Source: MGBC163016 sp964462135 (lineage in GTDB: Bacteria; Actinomycetota; Coriobacteriia; Coriobacteriales; Eggerthellaceae). From it: a DNA stretch of 64,000 bases. Below the pieces are notes generated by a model that worked only from the letters and a program-made list of their open reading frames with translations, had not been told where the DNA came from and did no database searches. The position numbers and the translations under genes were made by a program. Position 1 is the stretch's first letter, and each line of letters starts with the position of its first letter. Shown in pieces: positions 42,097 to 50,406 of this stretch. The stretch is taken from positions 62,001 through 126,000 of the forward strand of contig CAYWWK010000001.1 of the NCBI GenBank assembly GCA_964462135.1, in the 5' to 3' direction.

Positions 42097-44010
42097 CTAG
42101 TGGATGCCAGGCCATACCGCGCCTGTGGCAGGCTCAGGCACATCGGCGTTCTCCTCGTCAGTGGGTATCACCCCATAGGCCTTCAGCAAACCGTAGATAT
42201 CGGTTCCTTCGACAGCCTTCAATCCCTTGCTGACCAGCAGCCTCTCGATGAGGCTCATGTTCATGTCGGTGGCCGGTTTGCCATCGCGCAGCAGCACGGT
42301 AGCGTTGAGCAGCGAACGCAGGTCGAAGGCGCTGCCCCAGACCTCAGGCACCCCTCGGTCGATGTCAAGCAAGGTGTAGACCGCCTCCATGCCCGTGCGC
42401 ATGGAATACTCAGTGGTGAAGATGGTGTCGCGCGGCGTCTCAGCGAACTGGCCGATGAAGGCGAAGTTGACCGCTCCCTCCGGCACCACGTTGGGGCGGT
42501 CACCTGCTGCACGTGGCATGAAGAATGCGGTGATGTAGGGCATCATGCACGGGACGGTATTCGCGCTGGTGGCTGCCAATTCCTCGATCTGGTCTTCCGG
42601 CACGCCAAGGTGGTAGAGCCACTCCTCGCATATCTCACGGCCCGTGCAGTCACGCATGGGTTTCTTCACATAATCACCCGGCACGTCAGTGAACAGGCTG
42701 TACACCCACACGCACACGGTTCCGGGTTTCTGATCTCGGAACTGTGGCTGACGGTTGATGGTCCAGCTGAGCAGCCAGCTGGAATCCTTGACCGACACGA
42801 TGCCGCCGGTGACCACGCCACCAGAGAGCGGGTCGCGTTTGCAGATGGCCTCGATGTAGGGGAGGATGCGCTCATCCAGCGTGGTGACGGTGGCGCTTTC
42901 CCAGTTGCTCTTGGAGGGATCGCCGCAGAACTTCTCTGGGTGACCGAAAGCGGGGTCCTGCGCGGCGATGCGCTTCCAGAGGTCCCAGCCGTCGCCGGGA
43001 GTCAGCTCGGGTGCGAATGCAGCTGGCTTGTCTTGGCTGCCGAAGGAGGAATGGGCAACGCAGCTGCCAGGCGTTATGAAGACCAAGTCGTTCTCGGTCA
43101 ACGGGATGGTGCGTTCGGCTCCAGAGGTTGGCGCTGTGGCATCCGGCAGTCCCTCAGCTGCGTCGATGGCGACAGGATCGTCTTCTGTCACATAACGTAT
43201 CTCCGTTGCGATCTTCCGCACGCCATTCTCCGTTTCGTTGCGAGAGAAGCGCACATCGGTCACATGCGTGTTGAAGCGGAAATCGACGCCGTGATCCTCA
43301 AGGTAATGAACCATGGGAAGGATCATGGATTCGTACTGGTTGTAGCGTGTGAAGCGCAGGGCACTGAAGTCGGGCAACCCGCCCACATGGTGGATGAATC
43401 GGGTGATGTAGCGCTTCATCTCCAGTGCGCTGTGCCAGTTCTCGAATGCGAACATGGTGCGCCAGTACAGCCAGAAGTTCGAGTTGAGTACTTCGTCGGA
43501 GAAGTAGTCGGTGATGAGCTTGTCTTGGAGGTCTTCCTCCGGGGTGAAGAACAGGTCCATGATCTCCATGCAGCCTTTGTCAGACAGATTGAATCGGTTG
43601 TCAGTGTGGGCATCTTCGCCCCGGTTGACGGTGGCGCGGCACAGCGAGTAGTTGGGATCACGCTTGTTGAGCCAATAGTAATAGTCAAGCACACTGACAT
43701 GCGGGTCCTCTATGGAAGGGATGTCGCGGTAGAGGTCCCACATGACTTCGAAGTGGTTGTCCATCTCGCGCCCCCCACGCATGGTGTAGCCCAACTGCGC
43801 ATAGTCCCATCCGTCGCAGGCGCCTCCTGCGCGTGGGTCGCGTTCAAGGATATGGATTCGCTCACCAGGCATTTGACCGTCACGGACCAGGTAGCAGGCG
43901 GCAGTCAGGCCAGCAAGCCCCGAACCCACGATGTAGGCCGATTTCCCTTCGATGCCCTCAGGCTTCAAGGGATGGGCGAATGCCTCGTAGTTTCCGCTGG
44001 AGTAATACAT
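42097..44010 (-). CDS. ohyA: Oleate hydratase
   Basis: 637 residues, full-length FAD-dependent oleate hydratase (MCRA family, Pfam MCRA). It adds water to the cis-9 double bond of oleic or linoleic acid, giving 10-hydroxy fatty acids, and protects gut bacteria from host and dietary unsaturated acids. The FAD-binding YIVGSGLAGLTAACYLVRDG is near residue 26. GGREMDNHFEVMWDL, with the catalytic Glu, and the HHVGGLPDFSALRFTRYNQY segment are conserved. GAGGAAG lies seven bases before the ATG. It is monocistronic, with its own terminator. Confidence 0.95.
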   Translation of the reverse strand: MYYSSGNYEAFAHPLKPEGIEGKSAYIVGSGLAGLTAACYLVRDGQMPGERIHILERDPRAGGACDGWDYAQLGYTMRGGREMDNHFEVMWDLYRDIPSIEDPHVSVLDYYYWLNKRDPNYSLCRATVNRGEDAHTDNRFNLSDKGCMEIMDLFFTPEEDLQDKLITDYFSDEVLNSNFWLYWRTMFAFENWHSALEMKRYITRFIHHVGGLPDFSALRFTRYNQYESMILPMVHYLEDHGVDFRFNTHVTDVRFSRNETENGVRKIATEIRYVTEDDPVAIDAAEGLPDATAPTSGAERTIPLTENDLVFITPGSCVAHSSFGSQDKPAAFAPELTPGDGWDLWKRIAAQDPAFGHPEKFCGDPSKSNWESATVTTLDERILPYIEAICKRDPLSGGVVTGGIVSVKDSSWLLSWTINRQPQFRDQKPGTVCVWVYSLFTDVPGDYVKKPMRDCTGREICEEWLYHLGVPEDQIEELAATSANTVPCMMPYITAFFMPRAAGDRPNVVPEGAVNFAFIGQFAETPRDTIFTTEYSMRTGMEAVYTLLDIDRGVPEVWGSAFDLRSLLNATVLLRDGKPATDMNMSLIERLLVSKGLKAVEGTDIYGLLKAYGVIPTDEENADVPEPATGAVWPGIH

Positions 44011-44265
44011 GGTCTCACTTCCTCATGTCGGGTGTGCGCGTCGGTTCGGGCAGGAGCAGTCAGACCGAGAGGCGCGCTTTCGTGTCTTCGATGATGGCAA
44101 TGTGATGATGGATTGCCTGACAGCGCGTGCAGTCGTTATGCTGCCGTTGGCAACTCGTAGGGTGGAAGGGGCTTGCAGGAGCCATTCGGGGGGGGCCATT
44201 CAGGCTGGCATACAATGCCTCGGCGAAGACATGCCCACGGTGTTCGACGTCCTGTGCATGTACCT

Positions 44266-44274
44266 TGCTATAAT
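44266..44274 (+). promoter_or_regulatory. Extended -10 promoter for alaS
   Basis: TGCTATAAT is a TGn-extended -10 box at 44269-44274, 38 bases before the alaS start. The -35 region is weak. No T-box leader structure was seen between it and the gene. Confidence 0.6.
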
Positions 44275-44311
44275 CGAGGGCAAACTGCAATCCCGTCAAG
44301 GAAGACTGACC

Positions 44312-46948
44312 ATGGAATACATGACAACCGCGCAGATCCGCGAGGCCTATTTGAGATACTTCGAGGAGAAGGGCTGCAAGCGCTGGCCTTCCTCGTCCTT
44401 GATACCCGATGATCCGTCCCTTTTGCTCACCAGTGCGGGAATGGTTCAGTTCAAGCCCTATTTCCTGCAGCAGAAGAAATTGGAGAAGCCCTATATCGGT
44501 ACCACGACGGTACAGAAATGCGTCCGTACCAACGACATCGACATCATCGGTACCACCGGACGTCACCTGAGCTTCTTCGAGATGCTGGGGAACTTCTCAT
44601 TCGGAGAGTACTTCAAGCATGAGATGTGCGACTGGGCGTTGGACTTCTCAGTGAATGTGCTGGGCCTGCCCATGGAGAGGCTCTACTTCACCGTCTTCGA
44701 GGACGATGATGAGACCATTGGCATCTGGAAGGCGCTGGGTGTGCCCGAAGATCATATCTCCAGGCTGGGGGAAGATGACAACTTCTGGCGTGCGGGACCC
44801 ACCGGTCCGTGTGGGCCGTGTTCGGAGCTCTATTTCGACCAAGGTCCCGAATTCGGCTGTGGAAGCCCTGATTGCGCACCAGGATGCGATTGCGATCGCT
44901 TCCTGGAATACTGGAACTGCGTGTTCACCCAGTATGACGGTCAGGAGGACGGCACGCTCAAGGAGCTGCCGAAGAAGAACATCGACACGGGCATGGGGCT
45001 CGAACGCATCGCCGCCATCATGCAGGGAGTGCAATCCAACTATGAGACGGATGTCCTGCGTTCGCTCATCGCAGTGGGTGAGCGGCTGGCGAACGTCACC
45101 TATGGGAAAGACGCCCAGACGGACTTGGCGCTGCGCATCATGGCGGATCATTCCCGAGCCGTCACCTTCATGATCGCTGACGGCATCCTGCCTTCGAATG
45201 AGGGCCGCGGATATGTGCTGCGTCGCCTGCTGCGTCGGGCCATCATGAAAGCCCACCTCATTGGCGTGGATGGACCCTTTCTGAACGAATACGTGGACGA
45301 GATCGTTCGGCTGATGGGCGATGTCTACCCTGAGATCATCGAGAACCGTGAATTGGAGCGCAAGCTCATCTTGGCTGAGGAGGAGCGCTTCGGTTCCACT
45401 CTCAAGCAGGGCAAGTCCTACTTGGAGGATGCCCTGGCTGACTTGGATGGAAAGGTGCTCTCGGGGGACGTGGCCTTCGTCCTGCATGACACGTACGGCT
45501 TCCCTGTCGAGATCACGTCTGAGATAGCGGGCGATCGGGGCGTTGAGGTTGACATGGATGCCTTCCAAACAGCCATGGACGAACAGCGTGAGCGGGCACG
45601 CAGCGCTGGTGCCAAGGATGCGGAGGCTGCCTGGTCAACCTATGGCGGCGTCTATTCGGACGTGCTGAACGAGGTGGGTCCAACGGGCTTTGTCGGCTAT
45701 GACAGCACCGAGGCTTCCGCCAAGGTGATGGCGCTCATCGTCAATGGCGGACAGGTGCAGACCATCGAGGCGGGGCAGCAGGGTGACATCATTCTGGATC
45801 AGACTCCCTTCTACGCCGAGATGGGTGGCGAGGTAGGCGATACCGGTCGTATCGTCGACGGGACCGTCCATGCCTACGTCACCGACACGGTCACCCCGGA
45901 ATCAGGGCTCTACGTTCATCGCGTCAAGGTTGAGGGCGGTCAGGTGAAGGTGGGAGATGAGGTAGTTGCCATCGTGGATGCCCATCGCAGGTCCGCCATC
46001 GAGCGCAACCACACGGCAACCCATATCCTCCACGCATCCCTGCGCGAGGTGCTGGGTGACCATGTGAAGCAGGCAGGCTCCTACGTGGGTCCTGACCGTC
46101 TGCGTTTCGACTTCACGCATTTCGAGGCCATGACGCCAGAGCAGATCAGGGAGGTGGAGCGCATCGCGAACAACAAGGTGATGGAGGCTATTCCCACCAC
46201 CATCTATGAGACCAGCTTGGATGAGGCACGCGCCAAGGGCGTGACGGCGCTGTTCGGCGAGAAATACGGCGAACACGTCCGCGTGGTGGAAGCGGGCGAT
46301 TTCTCCCGCGAGCTGTGCGGTGGGTGCCATGTGGACAACACGGCCGAGATCGGCTTTCTGAAGGTGACGAGTGAATCCAGCGTGGGGGCAAACCTGCGTC
46401 GCATCGAAGCGGTTACCAGCTTCGGTGCCTTGGAGTACGTGAATCGCATCGAAGATGAGCTGCGTGAGACTGCCGCAGAGCTCAAGGTACCGCTGTTCGA
46501 CGTATCGGAGCGCACGGCAGCGAACCTGAAATCATTCAAGGAGATGCAGCAGGCGGCCAAGCGCGGCAAGGAAGCCGTTTCTGATGACGGCATCAACGCG
46601 CTTCTCGATCAGGTGGTGTCTGCCCCCGGTGGCTACCCGGTCATCATCGCCAAATCACCGGCTGAGCAGGCTGGTGGCATGCGGCACCTGTGGGATGTCA
46701 TCCGTGCACGCATGGATGAGCCGGGAGCGGTGGTCTTGGTTGGGGTGTCGAAGGGAAAGGCGCTCCTCATGGCGGCTGGTACCGAGGAGGCCGTTGCCAA
46801 AGGCTTCGATGCGGCTTCGCTCATCAAGGCCATGGGTCCGGCCATCGGTGGCGGTGGCGGTGGCAAGCCGACCATGGCCCAGGCGGGCGGCAAGAACATC
46901 GAAGGTGTTGACGAGGCGCTGGAGATCGCGCGCAACATCATCCTGTAG
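44312..46948 (+). CDS. alaS: Alanyl-tRNA synthetase
   Basis: 878 residues, usual length. The aminoacylation domain begins TTAQIREAYLRYFEEKGC, with class II motifs (GMVQFKPYFL, NRFLEYWN-type region, GMGLERIAAI). The editing domain has HxxxH in RNHTATHILHASL and the CGGCHVDNTAEIG zinc site. The C-terminal domain ends with the Gly-rich GGGGGKPTMAQAGG. It charges tRNA-Ala. It leads an operon with ruvX, mltG, yqeG and aroE, an arrangement common in Gram-positive-related genomes. Confidence 0.97.
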   Translation: MEYMTTAQIREAYLRYFEEKGCKRWPSSSLIPDDPSLLLTSAGMVQFKPYFLQQKKLEKPYIGTTTVQKCVRTNDIDIIGTTGRHLSFFEMLGNFSFGEYFKHEMCDWALDFSVNVLGLPMERLYFTVFEDDDETIGIWKALGVPEDHISRLGEDDNFWRAGPTGPCGPCSELYFDQGPEFGCGSPDCAPGCDCDRFLEYWNCVFTQYDGQEDGTLKELPKKNIDTGMGLERIAAIMQGVQSNYETDVLRSLIAVGERLANVTYGKDAQTDLALRIMADHSRAVTFMIADGILPSNEGRGYVLRRLLRRAIMKAHLIGVDGPFLNEYVDEIVRLMGDVYPEIIENRELERKLILAEEERFGSTLKQGKSYLEDALADLDGKVLSGDVAFVLHDTYGFPVEITSEIAGDRGVEVDMDAFQTAMDEQRERARSAGAKDAEAAWSTYGGVYSDVLNEVGPTGFVGYDSTEASAKVMALIVNGGQVQTIEAGQQGDIILDQTPFYAEMGGEVGDTGRIVDGTVHAYVTDTVTPESGLYVHRVKVEGGQVKVGDEVVAIVDAHRRSAIERNHTATHILHASLREVLGDHVKQAGSYVGPDRLRFDFTHFEAMTPEQIREVERIANNKVMEAIPTTIYETSLDEARAKGVTALFGEKYGEHVRVVEAGDFSRELCGGCHVDNTAEIGFLKVTSESSVGANLRRIEAVTSFGALEYVNRIEDELRETAAELKVPLFDVSERTAANLKSFKEMQQAAKRGKEAVSDDGINALLDQVVSAPGGYPVIIAKSPAEQAGGMRHLWDVIRARMDEPGAVVLVGVSKGKALLMAAGTEEAVAKGFDAASLIKAMGPAIGGGGGGKPTMAQAGGKNIEGVDEALEIARNIIL

Positions 46949-46962
46949 GAATCAGGCATCCC

Positions 46963-47391
46963 ATGCGCATCATGGCGCTTGACATAGGGGACGTGCGCAC
47001 GGGTATCGCCGTGTCCGATGCAACGGGGATCATGGCAAGCCCTGTCTGCGTGCTTCCCACGTCGGAGGTTGTCGCCTTCGCGAAGAGTTTCCAGCGGGTA
47101 TTGGAGGATTGGGAACCTGATGGGCTCCTCTTCGGGCTTCCGCTTTCCCTGGATGGCACGGAGGGCGCCCAGGCTGCGCATATTCGACAGCTTGCTGCTG
47201 ATATCCAGAAGAAATCAGGGCTGCCGGGCGACTTCGCGGATGAGCGGCTTTCCTCCAAAGAGGCGAAGCGTGAGCTGAGGCAGATGGGGTATGATGAGAA
47301 GCATATGCGAGGCAAGGTAGATATGGTGGCGGCTGCCGTCTTCCTTCAGACATGGCTTGATGCCCATGGCGGCCAGGATGCGGAAAGGTAG
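46963..47391 (+). CDS. ruvX: RuvX/YqgF RNase H-fold protein
   Basis: 142 residues. MALDIGDVRTGIAVSD holds the first catalytic Asp of the RNase H-like fold, and FADERLSSKEA the conserved Glu/Arg. GKVDMVAAAVFLQTWLD carries the terminal Asp. The family acts in pre-16S rRNA end maturation and was named a putative Holliday-junction resolvase. It lies 14 bases after alaS. Confidence 0.92.
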   Translation: MRIMALDIGDVRTGIAVSDATGIMASPVCVLPTSEVVAFAKSFQRVLEDWEPDGLLFGLPLSLDGTEGAQAAHIRQLAADIQKKSGLPGDFADERLSSKEAKRELRQMGYDEKHMRGKVDMVAAAVFLQTWLDAHGGQDAER

Positions 47392-47398
47392 CGGATCA

Positions 47399-48520
47399 GT
47401 GGCTTTCGGAAAACGGCAGGTTCCCATCTCGTCCAAGAACAGCATGGCGGCGCGCAACGCCCATGCCAGGGCAAGCCAGCAATTCAAGACCTATGACACT
47501 TCGGCAATCGCTCCGAAGAAGACGCCGGTGGCACCCATCGTCATCGGCATCGTGGTGGTTCTGGTCGTCATCATCGGAGCGGTGCTCGCCGTTCGTGGCT
47601 GCACGGCTGATGCAGAGACGCTCCCCGAAGGCCAAGAGGCGGTCGTCGTCATCGAGCAGGGCTCTGGTGCCCAGCAGATCGCTGATGCGCTCCTGGACGC
47701 GAAGATCATTGGGAATGCCGGCAGGTTCGTGGACTTCATCGCTCAGAACAATGCAGCGTCATCGCTCATCCCCGGCACATATCTCTTCAAGGGTGGCATG
47801 ACCCAGGACGAGGTACTCAAGGTGCTCATGTCAGGCCCTGAAGCCACGGCTGAGGCCGTGACCATTCCCGAGGGGCTTACCCGTCAGGGAGTGGCGGACG
47901 CCGTGCAGGAGGCAACGCACGGACGCATCAGTGCTGAGAGTTTCATGGCCGCCTCAGCAGATGCGTCCGCATACGATGGACAGTTCGCGATGATCTCCTT
48001 CGCAGGCACGAACAGTCTCGAGGGCTTCCTGTTTCCCAAGACCTATTCCATCACCGCAACGGATGTCGCAGAGGATGTCGTGCGCATGATGCTCACGCAA
48101 TTCGGCGATGAGACGGCCTCGCTTGATTGGAATCTTCCGCAAGAGCATGGACTTGACCCTTATCAGGCGTTGATACTTGCCTCCATCGTCGAAAAGGAGG
48201 GGACGCCTGAGAACTTCGCCACCATCGCCTCGGTGTTCTACAACCGGCTGGCATCAGATCGGCCCTATCTGGAATCCGATGCCACCACGGCCTATGAGGT
48301 GGGGCATGACCCCACGGCCGATGAAGTGCATGCCGACACTCCCTACAGCACCTATACCCATGAGGGTTTGCCGCCCACTCCCATCTGCAATCCCTCTCTG
48401 GCGGCTTTGCAGGCTGTCTGCTCACCGGATGAGACGGATTATCTGTTCTTCTATTTCGACAGCGATGGCAATTACAGCTTCTCGAAAACCTACGATGAGC
48501 ATCAGGCATCATTCAGCTGA
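47399..48520 (+). CDS. mltG: Endolytic murein transglycosylase
   Basis: About 373 residues, YceG-like. A short cytoplasmic tail, one membrane helix (IVIGIVVVLVVIIGAVLAV), a LysM-like region and the catalytic Glu in LILASIVEKEG. YNRLASDRPYLESDATTAYE and the C-terminal FYFDSDGNYSFSKTYDEH match. It cleaves nascent glycan strands and sets peptidoglycan chain length. GTG 47399 follows GGAAAGG; ATG 47378 inside ruvX is the alternative. Its stop overlaps the yqeG start. Confidence 0.92.
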   Translation: MAFGKRQVPISSKNSMAARNAHARASQQFKTYDTSAIAPKKTPVAPIVIGIVVVLVVIIGAVLAVRGCTADAETLPEGQEAVVVIEQGSGAQQIADALLDAKIIGNAGRFVDFIAQNNAASSLIPGTYLFKGGMTQDEVLKVLMSGPEATAEAVTIPEGLTRQGVADAVQEATHGRISAESFMAASADASAYDGQFAMISFAGTNSLEGFLFPKTYSITATDVAEDVVRMMLTQFGDETASLDWNLPQEHGLDPYQALILASIVEKEGTPENFATIASVFYNRLASDRPYLESDATTAYEVGHDPTADEVHADTPYSTYTHEGLPPTPICNPSLAALQAVCSPDETDYLFFYFDSDGNYSFSKTYDEHQASFS

Positions 48521-49092
48521 TGGGCATCCTTGAGCCTGACAGATACTTTTCCAGCCTGGCTGCCATTGACATCAAGCATGATCTGATCGGTCGGGGTCTC
48601 GACTGCGTCTTGCTGGACATCGACAATACGCTCCGTTCCCGTCAGACCAATGACGTGCCGCATGCCCAACGCATCTGGCTGGCGCGGGCCCGCGATGCAG
48701 GGGTGAGGTTCTGTCTGCTTTCGAACAACTGGCATGGCAGCGTCCATCGGTTCGCGGAGGATTTGGAGATACCCATCGTTGCCAAGGCATGCAAGCCGCT
48801 GCCCTTTGCCTACGGGAAGGCTCTGCGCCTGATGGACGCTTCGAAATCAGAGACCGTTGCCATTGGCGATCAGCTGACCACCGATGTGCTGGGCGCGCAT
48901 CTGGCGGGAATCCAAGCGTGGCTGGTGTTGCCGCTCTCTGACGTGGACGTTCTGCGCACGCAGCTGGTTCGTGCATTCGAGCGTGCGTTGATAGGCACCC
49001 GCCAGCCTGAAGGGGCGCCGGTGTCAGCGGAAGGCGCAGCGGTGCTGGCGCAGCAGACGGGAACCACCCAGAGAGGAACGACGGAACAGTGA
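48520..49092 (+). CDS. yqeG: YqeG-family HAD phosphatase
   Basis: 190 residues. HAD motif I is VLLDIDNTLRS, motif II LLSNN, motif III in KACKPLP, and motif IV GDQLTTDV. This fits the YqeG/HAD-IIIA subgroup (phosphatidylglycerophosphatase GEP4-like). The last about 30 residues are a low-complexity Gln/Thr/Ala tail not usual in the family. ATGA overlaps on both sides couple it with mltG and aroE. Confidence 0.9.
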   Translation: MGILEPDRYFSSLAAIDIKHDLIGRGLDCVLLDIDNTLRSRQTNDVPHAQRIWLARARDAGVRFCLLSNNWHGSVHRFAEDLEIPIVAKACKPLPFAYGKALRLMDASKSETVAIGDQLTTDVLGAHLAGIQAWLVLPLSDVDVLRTQLVRAFERALIGTRQPEGAPVSAEGAAVLAQQTGTTQRGTTEQ

Positions 49093-50018
49093 CAGAGCAT
49101 CTCTACATCCTGGGACATCCGGTTGAGCATTCGAAATCGCCCGCCATGCACAATGCGCTCTATCGGGCTGTTGGGCTTGACTGGAGCTACGGTTTCGCCG
49201 ATGAGCCGGATGACGAAGCGGCTCAGGGCTTCATTGCGAAGCGGGCGTTCCTAGCCTGCAACGTGACGATGCCCTACAAGCCGATCGCCTTCGCTGGAGC
49301 GGACATCCAAGCGGCCACCGCAAAGCTGGCAGGGGGTGCGAACGTGCTCGTCTGCAAAGAGGGCACGCTCATCGCCTACAACGTGGATGGCAAGGGCTGT
49401 ATTGGCTTCCTTGAGATGGCCGGGGTCACCTTTCAGGAGGCGAAGGTGGCTGTATGTGGAACGGGACCAACCTCGCTGGCCATTCTCCATGCATGCGCTG
49501 AGGCGGGGGCTCAGGATGTGGTGCTGCTCGGGCGCAGCAAGGAGCGGACGCAGGCTTGCGTGAACCGATACCTGGATGAGTATCGGGAGCTCTTGAGCAC
49601 GGCGGTGCCCATGCCGGCTTCCGTGGATGGGCATTGGGGATTCGCCGAGGCCTACGAGCACACCACGTTTCGCTTCGGGGAATATGCCAGCGCTACGAAG
49701 GCCATTGCCTCGGCTGACATCATCATCGATGCCACACCGTTGGGCATGCATGCCAGTGATCCCGCCCCCTTCGACACGGGTCTGCTTCATGAGGGCCAGG
49801 TGGTGATGGATACCGTCTATGGTCACGGTGTGAGTGCTCTTCTCAATGCGGCTACAGCGGCAGGCGCGCGATCATTCGATGGGGCGGGCATGCTGGTCTG
49901 TCAGGCGGTGGATACGGCCCAGATCCTCTTCGACATCTTCAGTGTCGACGTCACCCTTTCCCGCAAGGATATGTTCTCCATCATGGCATCCGCTGCAGGG
50001 TTTGCATTCAGGCTCTGA
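49089..50018 (+). CDS. aroE: Shikimate dehydrogenase
   Basis: 309 residues, somewhat longer than the usual 270-290. It reduces 3-dehydroshikimate with NADPH. The SKSPAMHN substrate site, the catalytic Lys in NVTMPYK and the Asp in AYNVDGKG are intact. The NADP loop reads VAVCGTGPTSLAILHA instead of the common GxGGxxxA, so the glycine pattern is altered. It starts with GTG at 49089, four bases inside yqeG. The other aro genes lie 3.5 kb away. Confidence 0.93.
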   Translation: MTEHLYILGHPVEHSKSPAMHNALYRAVGLDWSYGFADEPDDEAAQGFIAKRAFLACNVTMPYKPIAFAGADIQAATAKLAGGANVLVCKEGTLIAYNVDGKGCIGFLEMAGVTFQEAKVAVCGTGPTSLAILHACAEAGAQDVVLLGRSKERTQACVNRYLDEYRELLSTAVPMPASVDGHWGFAEAYEHTTFRFGEYASATKAIASADIIIDATPLGMHASDPAPFDTGLLHEGQVVMDTVYGHGVSALLNAATAAGARSFDGAGMLVCQAVDTAQILFDIFSVDVTLSRKDMFSIMASAAGFAFRL

Positions 50019-50030
50019 AAGCGCATTGTC

Positions 50031-50096
50031 CTTGTAGCGCAAGGCGTCACGCGTCAGCGTGCGCCTTGCCCCACCCGGATAAGGATTGCGTACGGC
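50031..50096. repeat. Dispersed repeat, copy 2 (partner at 2688)
   Basis: Aligned to 2688-2758; here the hairpin is GGCGTCACGC/GCGTGCGCC with TCA at its centre. Confidence 0.7.
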
Positions 50097-50110
50097 TATA
50101 GCGTAGGTCC

Positions 50111-50198
50111 GCAGCGCAGGCTCGTAGCGCAGGCTTTAGCCTGCGTCCCCTGCAAGGGAACCTGCGATCAACCGGAACAACCTCTCGGAACAAGACAA
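50111..50198. repeat. GTAGCGCAGGCTTTAGCCTGC repeat block, copy 2
   Basis: It differs from 14160-14248 at only a few positions over 88 bases, the highest similarity among repeats in this window. This points to recent duplication or active maintenance. Confidence 0.88.
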
Positions 50199-50235
50199 TG
50201 GACAATAGGAACGTGGACGCTGTCCTGCTTCGTAG

Positions 50236-50256
50236 GGGCGGATTCTCAATCCGCCC
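50236..50256. repeat. GGGCGGATT palindrome
   Basis: GGGCGGATT and AATCCGCCC pair over a 3-base centre, preceded by CGTAG. It has the same frame as the palindromes at 25452-25573. Confidence 0.75.
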
Positions 50257-50406
50257 GTGATGTGACAAGGGAGGCTTTCATTGTCGCCCTTCGGGCGAAA
50301 ACCATCGCTTCGCGTCCGAGTTGTTTGCTTACCCCGCTTCGCTGCGGATTGCATGCGCTCCGCAGCGAAGGCAATCGCTTCGGCTGGCATTATCAACGCT
50401 ACGTCA

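Larger units (their letters stand above)
50019..50406. other. Repeat-rich intergenic region
   Basis: No gene. It holds, in order, a copy of the 2688-type repeat (50031-50096), the long GTAGCGCAGGC block (50111-50198), a GGGCGGATT palindrome (50236-50256) and further short inverted pieces (CGCCCTTCGGGCG at about 50285). Confidence 0.75.

Noticed and set aside
44011..44311. T-box leader for alaS
   Set aside because: No specifier loop or conserved T-box sequence was seen; only an extended -10 promoter is supported.
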